Origin: Nitrososphaerota archaeon
GTDB lineage: Archaea; Thermoproteota; Nitrososphaeria; Nitrososphaerales; Nitrosopumilaceae
Direction: 5' to 3'
Length of the DNA stretch: 25,225 nt
Assembly: GCA_016871975.1 (NCBI GenBank)
Contig: VHBM01000010.1
Span: 1-25,225 of the forward strand
Shown: positions 8,615 to 16,365 of the stretch, in pieces
How the letters are laid out: each line of letters begins with the position of its first letter
Position numbering within the stretch: position 1 is the stretch's first letter
Notes under the pieces: model-generated
Told to the model about the DNA's origin: nothing
Databases searched by the model: none
The model's input: only the letters and a program-made list of their open reading frames with translations
Position numbers and translations under genes: made by a program

Positions 8615-10015
8615 ATGCAACAACTTGCTTTATCCACACTAAGTTCTTACCATATTGATGAAATCTCAACATCAAAAAACGAACCATCTTGGCTAAAAGA
8701 ATATAGAAAAAAATCGCTTTCAATTTATCAAGAACTTCCACTAGAGACTTCGCCTCTCTACAACAAATACACTGATGCAAAAAAGATGGATCCAGAACAG
8801 GTCTCGCTAACAATCAAGTCTGATGCATCAGTGCCAGATTTTATAAAAAATAGATTAAAAGAATTAGAAAACGAAACATGCATTATTCAAATCGGCTCAA
8901 ACATACATAGGATCAACATTTCAGATGAGCTAAAATCAAAAGGACTTGTACTGTGTTCTATTGATGACGCATTAAAAAATCATGGTGACACAATAAAAAA
9001 TGTATTAGAGTCAACAAACCCAAAAGATGACAAATTTATTGCACTAAACAATGCAGCGTTTAACTCTGGAATATTTGTATACGTTCCAAAAAATTTAGTT
9101 GTGGAAAAACCAATACATATTCTATCCTGTTTATCAATTGATGGTTTATCCACAATATCGCGAAACGTAATAGTGACAGGAGAAAGTAGCAAGGCAACCG
9201 TTGTGCAGGAGCTATACTCGCCAAAAGCAAAAAAACAACAGGCATATCTTGAGCTGCTAAATACAAGCGTTGGCCAGAACAGCCACCTTGATGTAACCAC
9301 ACTACAGGTAATGGATCAGAGTACAATCAACTTTTCAACAAGAAGGACCGATATAGCACAAGATGGAAAAATAAACTGGTACTTGGGCCTATTTGGCGCA
9401 ATGCTATCTCGCTATAGAATTGACTATTACCTAAACGGAACAGGTGCTTCTACAAATGACTCTGAAGTAATTTTTGGAAATAATGAACAATCTTTTGATC
9501 TTTCAGCAAACGTAAACCATGAAAAGCCAGCAACTGAAGGAAGGGTAATAGAAAAATCCATTCTAAAAAACAAATCAAAATCACTATTCAAAGGAATGAT
9601 CCGTATCAAGGAAAAGGCTGTAAAATCACAGTCATTTTTGTCTGGCCGTTCAATTCTGCTGGACAAGGACGCAAAATCAGATTCTATTCCAGGACTGGAG
9701 ATTTTTACAAATGATGTAAAGGCAACACACTCAGCTTCAGTAGCTCAAGTGGATGAAGAACAGATTTACTATCTAGGTACTAGATGCCTGAGTAGAAAAG
9801 AGGCAGAAAGAATAATCGTAGAAGGTTTTGTAGAGCCACTTTCAAGGACAATGTCTTATCAAGTTAGGGCCTGGATTGCCTACCTTATTGAATCAAAGTG
9901 GGAAGGACGTGAGCTTGTCATAAACAGTGACGAACAGCTACGAGCACTGGTTGAAGTTGAAGAAACAAGATACAACGAGAATGCCGAAATCGAACAACAC
10001 TACAAGTACAGGTGA
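8615..10015 (+). CDS. sufD: Fe-S cluster assembly protein SufD
   Basis: A 466-residue homologue of SufB with the more diverged N-terminal half typical of SufD. Recognisable parts are KFIALNNAAFNSGIFVYVPK, SLFKGMIRIKEKA, SFLSGRSILLDKDAKSDS, and ATHSASVAQVDEEQIYYLGTR. H372 in the THSA phrase matches the histidine (H360 in E. coli SufD) that works with the SufB cysteine at the SufB-SufD interface. The position equivalent to the SufB cysteine is not Cys, which supports SufD rather than a second SufB. It begins 32 nt after sufB, and its TGA overlaps the GTG of the Rieske gene. Confidence 0.93.
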   Translation: MQQLALSTLSSYHIDEISTSKNEPSWLKEYRKKSLSIYQELPLETSPLYNKYTDAKKMDPEQVSLTIKSDASVPDFIKNRLKELENETCIIQIGSNIHRINISDELKSKGLVLCSIDDALKNHGDTIKNVLESTNPKDDKFIALNNAAFNSGIFVYVPKNLVVEKPIHILSCLSIDGLSTISRNVIVTGESSKATVVQELYSPKAKKQQAYLELLNTSVGQNSHLDVTTLQVMDQSTINFSTRRTDIAQDGKINWYLGLFGAMLSRYRIDYYLNGTGASTNDSEVIFGNNEQSFDLSANVNHEKPATEGRVIEKSILKNKSKSLFKGMIRIKEKAVKSQSFLSGRSILLDKDAKSDSIPGLEIFTNDVKATHSASVAQVDEEQIYYLGTRCLSRKEAERIIVEGFVEPLSRTMSYQVRAWIAYLIESKWEGRELVINSDEQLRALVEVEETRYNENAEIEQHYKYR

Positions 10016-10329
10016 TAATTATGGGAAAATGGGTAAAGGCATGCAGTATAGACCAAGTTAGTAGTGGTCAGCTATATGGGTTTCATCACAATGATAAACA
10101 AATTCTTTTAGCTAATCGTGACGGTAAAGTATATGCTACAGATTTGATCTGCACACATGCTGAAGCAGATCTTTCAAATGGAATGCTAAGTGAGGAGGGA
10201 GTGCGTTGCCCACTACATCTTTCAGTTTTTAATTTGGAAACAGGTATGCCACAAAATCCTCCAGCAGAAAAACCATTACGAACTTACAATGTTAAAATAG
10301 ATCAAAACGAGATTTACGTGGAGGTTTAA
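10012..10329 (+). CDS. small Rieske-type [2Fe-2S] ferredoxin in the suf operon
   Basis: A 105-residue single-domain Rieske protein. Ligands are C47 and H49 in ICTHAEADL and C66 and H69 in VRCPLHLSVF, the C-x-H ... C-x-x-H set of dioxygenase-type Rieske ferredoxins, and the C-terminus ends in typical beta strands (LRTYNVKID...IYVEV). It should act as a soluble one-electron carrier. Starts are GTG 10012 (overlapping the sufD TGA) or ATG 10021, 5 nt after it; the latter gives MGKWVKACS and is at least as plausible. Its place between sufD and sufS suggests it donates electrons for cluster or sulfur chemistry, which is inference. Confidence 0.92.
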   Translation: MIIMGKWVKACSIDQVSSGQLYGFHHNDKQILLANRDGKVYATDLICTHAEADLSNGMLSEEGVRCPLHLSVFNLETGMPQNPPAEKPLRTYNVKIDQNEIYVEV

Positions 10330-10332
10330 AAA

Positions 10333-11574
10333 TTGCAAACTGCTATATCTATTGAAACAATTCGAAAAGACTTCCCAATTCTACAAAGAAAGGTACGAGA
10401 TAACAAGTCTCTAGTCTACTTGGATAATGCATCAACTTCACAAAAACCAATCCAGGTTATTGATGCAATAAATAACTATTACAAAAACCAAAATGCCAAT
10501 ATTCATAGAGCAGTTTATGCCCTTGCAGAAGAGGCTACAGAGGCCTATGAAAAAACTAGAGAAAAAATTGCCAAGTTCTTAAACATACAAAACCGTGAAG
10601 AGATAATTTTTGTACGAGGAACTACAGAAGCAATCAACCTTGTTGCATATTCATGGGGCAGGCAAAATATCATCAAGGACGATATCATAGTTACAACAGA
10701 ATACGAGCATCACAGCAACATTGTTCCATGGCAGCTATTGGCAAAAGAAAAGGGAGCAAAACTAGAATACATTGGAATTGATGATAACGGCGAGTTAATT
10801 TTAGATCATCTAGACTCTTACCTAGCAACTGGCAAGGTAAAACTTGTCACATTTAGCCAGATGTCTAATGTCTTAGGCACAATAACAAACACAGACGAAA
10901 TCATAAAACGATGCAAAAAGGCTGGAGTAAAGACACTGATTGATGGGGCCCAATCGGTACCTCACATGAAAGTAGACTTGAGTAAACTAGGATGTGATTT
11001 CTTTGCATTTTCAGCACACAAGATGTTAGGTCCGACAGGAGTTGGAGTTTTGTGGGTAAGAAAGGAAGTTCTTGAGACAATGCAGCCATTTCATGGGGGT
11101 GGCGATATGATTCGTGAAGTACACAAATACGAGACAACATGGAATGATTTGCCATACAAGTTTGAAGCAGGAACTCCAAACATAGCAGATGTAATAGGAT
11201 TTTCGGCAGCAATAGACTATCTTAACAAAATTGGAATGGATAACATACGAAACCACGAAATCGAGCTAACAAAATATGCGCTAGATAAAATGTCAAAAGT
11301 AAAAGGAATTACGATCTATGGAACGAATGACATTACAAAACGGGGCGGCGTAATCTCATTTAACTTTCATGATGTTCATCCACATGACGTCGCAACTATA
11401 ATTGATAAAGACGGTGTGGCAATAAGATCAGGACATCACTGTGCACAGGTACTTATGGAAAGACTAGATGTTGCAGCAACAAATCGTGCAAGCTTTTATG
11501 TCTATAACACAAAACAGGAAGTAGACGCATTGATTGGTTCACTAAACAAGGTTGCAGAGTTGTTCAAGCTATGA
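10333..11574 (+). CDS. sufS: cysteine desulfurase, SufS type
   Basis: A 413-residue PLP enzyme that removes sulfur from L-cysteine and holds it as a persulfide for cluster assembly. Group II features are visible: LVYLDNASTSQKP at the N-terminus, RGTTEAINLVA, EYEHHSNIVPWQ, DGAQSVPHM, the Schiff-base lysine K230 in FAFSAHKMLGPTG, and the active-site cysteine C370 in IRSGHHCAQ. The length is typical of SufS/CsdA. It starts with TTG 3 nt after the Rieske gene; its TGA overlaps the ATG of sufU. This is the usual SufS-SufU pairing, where SufU takes over the sulfur. Confidence 0.96.
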   Translation: MQTAISIETIRKDFPILQRKVRDNKSLVYLDNASTSQKPIQVIDAINNYYKNQNANIHRAVYALAEEATEAYEKTREKIAKFLNIQNREEIIFVRGTTEAINLVAYSWGRQNIIKDDIIVTTEYEHHSNIVPWQLLAKEKGAKLEYIGIDDNGELILDHLDSYLATGKVKLVTFSQMSNVLGTITNTDEIIKRCKKAGVKTLIDGAQSVPHMKVDLSKLGCDFFAFSAHKMLGPTGVGVLWVRKEVLETMQPFHGGGDMIREVHKYETTWNDLPYKFEAGTPNIADVIGFSAAIDYLNKIGMDNIRNHEIELTKYALDKMSKVKGITIYGTNDITKRGGVISFNFHDVHPHDVATIIDKDGVAIRSGHHCAQVLMERLDVAATNRASFYVYNTKQEVDALIGSLNKVAELFKL

Positions 11575-12020
11575 CTGGCGATCCAATCTATACTGAAATG
11601 ATAATAGAGTACTCAAAGCACCCATCTAATTTTGGCGAAATTGAAAACCCCGACATATCAAGACATGACAGCAATCCACTATGTGGCGACAGTATTGATT
11701 TGCAAATAAAAATTAACGACAACAAAGTTTCTGATGTAAAATTCAAGGGAAAGGGTTGCTCTATCTGTATGGCATGTACGTCAGTTCTAACTGAGATGAT
11801 CAAAGGAAAAGATCTTAATGACATAAAAAAAATTGAAAAAGACGATGTCTTGGGGGAGCTTGGCCTACAACACCTTATCAGAACAAGTCCTGTACGAATT
11901 AAATGTGCATTATTATCATTAAAGGCACTAAAGTATGGAATTTACTCTTATTTTGTAGAAAAAATGAATGACGAAAAATCAGCGGGTAACTTAAAAGAAG
12001 AAGCAACAAACCTATACTAA
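11571..12020 (+). CDS. sufU: SufU/IscU-like sulfur acceptor or scaffold
   Basis: A 149-residue SufU/IscU-fold protein. The three conserved cysteines are C38 in NPLCGDSIDL (with the Asp two residues on), C63 in KGKGCSICMACTS, and C112 in VRIKCALL. It has the longer loop between the second and third cysteine seen in SufU. SufU proteins bind zinc and receive persulfide sulfur from SufS; related IscU proteins carry the cluster. C66 and C69 are extra cysteines directly after the second ligand, where related proteins generally have Ser or Ala, giving CxxCxxC. The ATG overlaps the sufS stop by 4 nt. Confidence 0.93.
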   Translation: MTGDPIYTEMIIEYSKHPSNFGEIENPDISRHDSNPLCGDSIDLQIKINDNKVSDVKFKGKGCSICMACTSVLTEMIKGKDLNDIKKIEKDDVLGELGLQHLIRTSPVRIKCALLSLKALKYGIYSYFVEKMNDEKSAGNLKEEATNLY

Positions 12021-12021
12021 C

Positions 12022-12369
12022 ATGAGTGGATTTACTCCATCTGTTCCAATACAACTACAAATACGAAAAGTAATCTTTGAAAAATTTAACGATGTGACTC
12101 TTAGATTTACAAATGATGAAATTTTTGCCATAGTTAAAAAAAATGGAGATATCGATAAATCTTGGATAGTTGATAACATGGAAGACTATTTTAAAGAAAT
12201 TTGTGACAAGGGAATGGTTAGAAATATTGCACAGAACTTTACAACGCAATGGTACAGACTTTTTGACGCTGTAGAAAAAATCCACTGCAATTCATGTAAT
12301 AACGAAATCTATCTTGGAAAATCAGAAGAAAGGATATGTCCTAACCCAAAATGTGGTGCAACTATTTAG
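12022..12369 (+). CDS. winged-helix-like protein with C-terminal zinc ribbon
   Basis: A 115-residue protein I cannot place in a named family. Residues 1-85 look like a helical winged-helix domain (IFAIVKKNGDIDKSWIVDNM, then CDKGMVRNIAQ). The C-terminus is a zinc ribbon with HCNSCNNEIY followed by ICPNPKCGATI, four cysteines in CxxC...CxxxxC spacing. It starts 1 nt after the sufU stop, so it is the last gene of the suf operon. A regulator of Fe-S assembly, or a metal-binding accessory factor, is plausible but unproven. Its 3' end overlaps the convergent pgk gene by 8 bp. Confidence 0.8.
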   Translation: MSGFTPSVPIQLQIRKVIFEKFNDVTLRFTNDEIFAIVKKNGDIDKSWIVDNMEDYFKEICDKGMVRNIAQNFTTQWYRLFDAVEKIHCNSCNNEIYLGKSEERICPNPKCGATI

Positions 12370-13570
12370 CGCGATATCTCTTGGCAGCTTCTTCAAGTGA
12401 CTGGATCATTGGCAGTTTTTGACCTGTCAGGTAAAGCACCAATGCCCCACCTGCCGTGCTTATATGGGTAATCTTTTGCGCCAAACCATATTTTTTTAAT
12501 GCTGAAGTAAGATGTCCTCCACTTACTATGGTTGTAGCCATAGAGTTTGCTACTGCCTCAAGAAGTGAACGTGTACCATAGCTAAATTCTTCTTTTTCAA
12601 AAAACCCGGGAGGCCCACTAATAAACACTGTCCCTGCACCTGCTATGAATTTATTATAATATTCAACAGTCTTTGGTCCAAGATCATATATCTGATCGTC
12701 TTTGCCTAGATCACGTACATCAACTTCAACCCTTGAGCCTTCCTTGTCTATTGCAACATCAACAGGGGTTGAAAATATGTCAGGATATTCACCTATTAGC
12801 GTATGAGCTTTTGCTACGACCTCTTCTTCTCTTTTTATTCCAAGTGGAGCCTTGATTCTTCCTTGTGCTCGCATAAACACATTTCCAATAAGACCAGTAA
12901 GTAATACGTGGTCTGCCCTGCCATTTTTTATGAGTGCCTTTATTGCTTCTAATCTGTCTGGAACCTTAGAACCTCCAAGTACAATTACGTGTGGCGCCTT
13001 TGCAACAGTCATTATTTCATTTAGCTTTCTAACTTCACGTTCAACAATTTTTCCTGCACAGGATGGTAATACATGTGAAAATCCTACAAGTGATGGATGA
13101 GCCCTATGAGCGCTTGGAAAAGAATCCAGTACACAAAGATCAAAAAGTGGAGCTAACCGTGTAACCATAATTGTCTTGGCAGCATCAGATGGTGCAAACT
13201 CATAGTTTTCTTCTGCACATAGTCTGAGATTATCAAGTAAGAGTATGTCTCCGCTTTTCAAATTTTTTATCTCTTTTCGTGCAGATTCTCCAATCACATC
13301 TTCAACATACTTGATTTTACGACCAAGAAGACTTTCAAGCACTTCAGCATGTTTGTCCATTCCAGTATAGTCTTTATTGCCAACTCTTCCTTGATGAGAG
13401 GCAACAACTATTTTTGAATTTTTCAGAGCATTAATTGTTTCAGTTGCTTCTTCAATACGCTTTGTTCCAGAAATTTTCATGGTATCCGGATCAATAGGGC
13501 AATTCATGTCTACGCGAAGAAAAACAGTTTTGTCTTTTAATTCAAAATCATCAAGTGTTAGTATGTTCAC
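12362..13570 (-). CDS. pgk: phosphoglycerate kinase
   Basis: A 402-residue archaeal-type Pgk that interconverts 3-phosphoglycerate and 1,3-bisphosphoglycerate with ATP/ADP. N-terminal domain: FLRVDMNCPID (substrate-binding Arg and Asp) and ASHQGR. Middle: DSFPSAHRAHPSLVGF and VLGGSKVPDRLEA. C-terminal nucleotide domain: FISGPPGFFEKEEF, VSGGHLTSAL and STAGGALVLYLTG. In an autotroph it most likely serves gluconeogenesis. The start is GTG at 13570. A TATA-like TTTTAA sequence about 27 nt upstream supports leaderless initiation there. It stands alone on the minus strand and overlaps the end of the zinc-ribbon gene. Confidence 0.96.
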   Translation of the reverse strand: MNILTLDDFELKDKTVFLRVDMNCPIDPDTMKISGTKRIEEATETINALKNSKIVVASHQGRVGNKDYTGMDKHAEVLESLLGRKIKYVEDVIGESARKEIKNLKSGDILLLDNLRLCAEENYEFAPSDAAKTIMVTRLAPLFDLCVLDSFPSAHRAHPSLVGFSHVLPSCAGKIVEREVRKLNEIMTVAKAPHVIVLGGSKVPDRLEAIKALIKNGRADHVLLTGLIGNVFMRAQGRIKAPLGIKREEEVVAKAHTLIGEYPDIFSTPVDVAIDKEGSRVEVDVRDLGKDDQIYDLGPKTVEYYNKFIAGAGTVFISGPPGFFEKEEFSYGTRSLLEAVANSMATTIVSGGHLTSALKKYGLAQKITHISTAGGALVLYLTGQKLPMIQSLEEAAKRYRAK

Positions 13571-13589
13571 ATCATTTCTTTTTTTGCGC

Positions 13590-13628
13590 CGGTTAAAATC
13601 CTTTAGTCGATCAGATGTTTAATCTGAT
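13590..13628 (-). promoter_or_regulatory. pgk promoter region with an upstream inverted repeat
   Basis: On the minus strand GGATTTTAACC (around 13590-13602) is centred about 27 nt before the GTG of pgk, the TATA position. Just upstream lies a perfect 7-bp inverted repeat, ATCAGAT (13610-13616) and ATCTGAT (13622-13628), with 5 nt between. This spacing is typical of a dimeric regulator site near -49. No bound factor is known. Confidence 0.45.
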
Positions 13629-13698
13629 TATTTCATTTTGTGACTAGTTTTAGTGTTTCATGCTAGTGTAATATGAGAAAAATTAAAAATGACACAAT

Positions 13699-13704
13699 GG
13701 AGGT
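13699..13704 (+). promoter_or_regulatory. Shine-Dalgarno site of the PAP2 gene
   Basis: GGAGGT lies 8 nt before the TTG at 13713. It decides that start and marks this transcript as leadered, unlike many neighbours. Confidence 0.6.
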
Positions 13705-13712
13705 TTGTCTAG

Positions 13713-14378
13713 TTGCAAAAATGGATTTTTGATATACGCTCAAGGCCTTTTTTTGTTCTAGCTATATCATTTTTGTTTGTGGCGTTACTTGTCTACTCAA
13801 AGACAACCCAACAGTTTGATGAATCTACAGTTTTGTTCTTTCAATCAATAGCTGGAAATCCAATATTTGATATTTTCATGCAATCAGTTACAGAAGCAGG
13901 TGATGTTTTTTACATGCTTGCATTTGGCACAGTTCTAGTGATTATCAAAAAGACAAGAAAAATAGGTGTAGTTCTTATGATTTTACTAGTTCTTACCACG
14001 TTACTTACAGGCTACATAAAGTGTGGAATAGATAGAGACAGACCAAATCTGACTTTTTTGGGAACTCCTTTTCTTATTGAATCCACTCAAGACACTTTTG
14101 CACTTTTTTGTGAAGGTGGTGCAAATGCATCATTTCCATCAGGACATGCTAGTAGGGCTACTGTTTTTGGAATGGTTCTTGGATTTGCACTATCACAAAA
14201 ATTTCCACGCGGATGTTATCTTTTGTTATTGTATCCAATTTTGATGTCAATTAGCAGGGTCTATGTGTTACAACACTTTCCCATGGATGTGATTGGTGGA
14301 ATCATACTTGGAATTCTGCTTACCGGAGTTGTTGCAAAAAAAGCAAAACTAGGTAAAATTTTTGAATTAAAGACCTAA
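13713..14378 (+). CDS. PAP2 family membrane phosphatase
   Basis: A 221-residue membrane protein with five to six hydrophobic segments and the three-part PAP2/acid phosphatase signature: KCGIDRDRP at 103-111, PSGH at 142-145, and SRVYVLQHFPMD at 181-192, whose His188 should be the phospho-acceptor nucleophile and H145 the acid. Related enzymes dephosphorylate lipid phosphates such as phosphatidate-like lipids or polyprenyl diphosphate; in archaea an isoprenoid diphosphate is a likely substrate, but this is inference. The start is TTG behind a good GGAGGT site. Its end overlaps the convergent gene at 14367-14678 by 12 bp. Confidence 0.92.
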   Translation: MQKWIFDIRSRPFFVLAISFLFVALLVYSKTTQQFDESTVLFFQSIAGNPIFDIFMQSVTEAGDVFYMLAFGTVLVIIKKTRKIGVVLMILLVLTTLLTGYIKCGIDRDRPNLTFLGTPFLIESTQDTFALFCEGGANASFPSGHASRATVFGMVLGFALSQKFPRGCYLLLLYPILMSISRVYVLQHFPMDVIGGIILGILLTGVVAKKAKLGKIFELKT

Positions 14379-14678
14379 CTCATCAAGTGCTTTTGTGCTG
14401 ATAAGAACTATTGCATAATGCTCTTTGTCATGGTGATAAGTCCAGTATCTTATATCGCGTTCTTGGTTTGTTTTCCGCAAACCAAAATTAACTCCAGTTG
14501 TGACTATGTATCCAATTCTTTTTGCGACTCGATCATCTTTTGAAAATAAAACTTTGTAGCCTTTTTTTTGATTTGAAAATCCAATTCTAACCATTTCTTC
14601 TACAGCATCTTCGGCATCCTTTTCATCTTTGATATCAAAAATCTTAACAATAGGTATCTGTGAAGGATGAAACTCCAT
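14367..14678 (-). CDS. small conserved protein of unknown function
   Basis: A 103-residue soluble protein that I do not recognise. It has an alpha/beta pattern: IPIVKIFDIKDEKDAEDAV (strand then acidic helix), GYKVLFSKDD, RIGYIVTTGVNFGL, and a C-terminal HYAIVLISTKALDELGL. There are no cysteines and no membrane segment. The N-terminal half resembles a short alpha/beta unit, but no catalytic motif is visible. The ATG at 14678 lies about 25 nt from the TATA element AATTTAAATTT, which supports expression as a leaderless mRNA. It is probably real because codon use and promoter fit its neighbours. Confidence 0.7.
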   Translation of the reverse strand: MEFHPSQIPIVKIFDIKDEKDAEDAVEEMVRIGFSNQKKGYKVLFSKDDRVAKRIGYIVTTGVNFGLRKTNQERDIRYWTYHHDKEHYAIVLISTKALDELGL

Positions 14679-14697
14679 ATCATTTTACTCAAATACG

Positions 14698-14708
14698 AAT
14701 TTAAATTT
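14698..14708 (-). promoter_or_regulatory. TATA box for the gene at 14367-14678
   Basis: The minus strand reads AAATTTAAATT, centred 25 nt before the ATG at 14678. It fits leaderless transcription. Confidence 0.5.
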
Positions 14709-14725
14709 CTTAACTGGTAAGTCAA

Positions 14726-14746
14726 ATACTAGTTATTAGTATAACT
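14726..14746. repeat. two interlocked inverted repeats in a divergent intergenic region
   Basis: ATACTA (14726-14731) is inverted as TAGTAT (14737-14742) with a 5-nt spacer. AGTTAT (14731-14736) is inverted as ATAACT (14741-14746) with a 4-nt spacer. The dyads interlock between two divergent genes, so they are a possible operator. In AT-rich DNA such short dyads can also arise by chance. Confidence 0.4.
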
Positions 14747-14775
14747 TAATCAACTACAACATTTCACAATAAATA

Positions 14776-15540
14776 TTGACATCACTCACTAGGTTAGCTA
14801 GTAAGCTACAAAAAAAGAAAATTGAAGCAACAAAGCTTAGAAAACAGAGCGAAAAAAAATTTGATCAAGTTAGAAAACTTTCTCGTAAATCCTCATCTGG
14901 TCTTTCCTCCTTACAGCGAAGACTAGAAAACACTCATGAAAAACTAGACGATGTATCCTTTCACCTAAACCAACGTACAGCACAACAAGAAAGCATAACG
15001 AGATTAATCTCAGCTGCACAAGAGCGCCTAAAATATGAAAAAGATCTAAAAGACCAAACTGAGCAAGAACTAGAATTTGCAAACTCAAAGGAAGAAAAGC
15101 AACAGATCCAAGAAAGGCTTCAAACAATTATGGACAGAATAAATGAATTAACAGCAGAAATAAGACAAAGAAATGCCATGGCTAAAAAAACAGTCAATGC
15201 CATTGATGAATACAAAAGCTCCAAATCCAAAATTTCAAATCAAGTTAGAAAACAGGTACAAGCAAAACCTGTACTAGTAAACCTTGTGAAAAGTACGCAA
15301 AAAACTGCGACAAGATTAGCTAAACAACTTGAAAACAGAGAAAAACGTGAGAAAGCAGTAAAATCAACTCTTGAAAAAATAAGCAAGACTCTAGCTAAAT
15401 CAAGAAAAAGCAAACCTAGGAAAAAATCAAAAACTAAACCAAAGAAGAAAAAAATAGCAAAAAAGACCAAGACAAAAAGAAGAATTGTTCACAAAAGAAA
15501 AGTAAAGAAAACAAAAAAATCAAAAACAAAACGAAGATAG
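14776..15540 (+). CDS. coiled-coil protein with lysine-rich basic tail
   Basis: A 254-residue, highly charged protein of unknown function. Residues about 1-150 are predicted coiled coil: heptad-like helices such as LQRRLENTHEKLDDVSFHLN and LQTIMDRINELTAEIRQRN, with almost no aromatic residues. Residues about 155-205 continue as a basic helix. The last 45 residues are nearly all K, R, S and T, including KPRKKSKTKPKKKK and KKTKKSKTKRR. Such tails bind nucleic acids in the manner of histone-H1 or HU-like tails. The start is TTG. A chromosome-organising or RNA-associated role is inference from composition. It is single, followed by the PAC2 gene 47 nt later. Confidence 0.8.
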   Translation: MTSLTRLASKLQKKKIEATKLRKQSEKKFDQVRKLSRKSSSGLSSLQRRLENTHEKLDDVSFHLNQRTAQQESITRLISAAQERLKYEKDLKDQTEQELEFANSKEEKQQIQERLQTIMDRINELTAEIRQRNAMAKKTVNAIDEYKSSKSKISNQVRKQVQAKPVLVNLVKSTQKTATRLAKQLENREKREKAVKSTLEKISKTLAKSRKSKPRKKSKTKPKKKKIAKKTKTKRRIVHKRKVKKTKKSKTKRR

Positions 15541-15556
15541 AACAAACACTCTAAGA

Positions 15557-15565
15557 TTTTAATAC
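15557..15565 (+). promoter_or_regulatory. TATA box for the PAC2 gene
   Basis: TTTTAATAC, centred 27-28 nt upstream of ATG 15588. It fits a leaderless transcript covering the PAC2 gene and the membrane protein gene behind it. Confidence 0.45.
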
Positions 15566-15587
15566 AGTTTAACTTTTCACATATTTT

Positions 15588-16364
15588 ATGACATTTAGTG
15601 AAAAGTTTCTAGTCGAAATTTCATCACTGCCTGACTTGAAAAATCCAAAACTTGTCTGTGGATTGCCAGGTAGTGGATTTGTAGGAAAACTCGCAGTAGA
15701 TTACATCATAGACAAATTGCATGGAAAGCAGTTTGCAGACATTTACTCTTCTTCATTTCCACCCCAAGTTACCATACAACAAGATGGAACTGTTGATTTG
15801 ATAAAAAATTCAATGTATTACTGTAAAACAGAATCAAACGATCTAATCATACTTACAGGAGATGCACAACCTGTTTTGCCACAATCAGAATATCTGCTTG
15901 CAGAGGAAATCATTAACATCTGTAAAAAACTGCACATTGACATCATCTACACATTGGCAGCATACATTACAGGCACATTTTCAAAATCTCCACAAGTTTA
16001 TGGAACAAGTACCTCTTCAGATTTAATCGAGCAGTTTTCAAAATATCAGATACAGACAATGAATAAAGGAAGTATTACAGGCATGAATGGCATAATTATT
16101 GGAGTTGCAAAAAAGTTTAACATGAAAGGGATTTGCCTTTTGGGAGAGACTTCGGGATATGTAATTGATGCAAAAGCAGCAAAAGCTGTCTTGCAAGCAC
16201 TATTGCAAATTCTTAACATCACACTAGATATGACAGAGCTTGATAAAAGAGTAGAAGACACTGAAAAGATCATAAAATCAATTGAATCCCAAGCATCAAG
16301 GGAAGGTTTGGGGCAAATGAATATGCCGCAATCAAGCAGCAAAAACCTAGAATACATTAGCTAG
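15588..16364 (+). CDS. PAC2 family protein (proteasome-assembly-chaperone-like)
   Basis: A 258-residue soluble protein of the PAC2/DUF75 superfamily (PF09754). The diagnostic opening is present: KLVCGLPGSGFVGKLAVDYI (about residues 22-41), followed by FADIYSSSFPPQV and later LIILTGDAQP. Further on are TLAAYITGTFSKSP and GMNGIIIGVAKKFNMKG, and a helical C-terminal tail. Eukaryotic PAC2 helps assemble the proteasome alpha ring. Archaeal members are widespread, but their role is not settled, so a proteasome link is only suggestive. It begins with ATG; its TAG is followed after 1 nt by the next gene. Confidence 0.9.
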   Translation: MTFSEKFLVEISSLPDLKNPKLVCGLPGSGFVGKLAVDYIIDKLHGKQFADIYSSSFPPQVTIQQDGTVDLIKNSMYYCKTESNDLIILTGDAQPVLPQSEYLLAEEIINICKKLHIDIIYTLAAYITGTFSKSPQVYGTSTSSDLIEQFSKYQIQTMNKGSITGMNGIIIGVAKKFNMKGICLLGETSGYVIDAKAAKAVLQALLQILNITLDMTELDKRVEDTEKIIKSIESQASREGLGQMNMPQSSSKNLEYIS

Positions 16365-16365
16365 C

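Noticed and set aside
16046..16357. 103-codon open frame on the minus strand opposite the PAC2 gene
   Set aside because: Shadow of the PAC2 coding sequence; hydrophobic composition comes from reversed codons, and no start signal or neighbour supports it.
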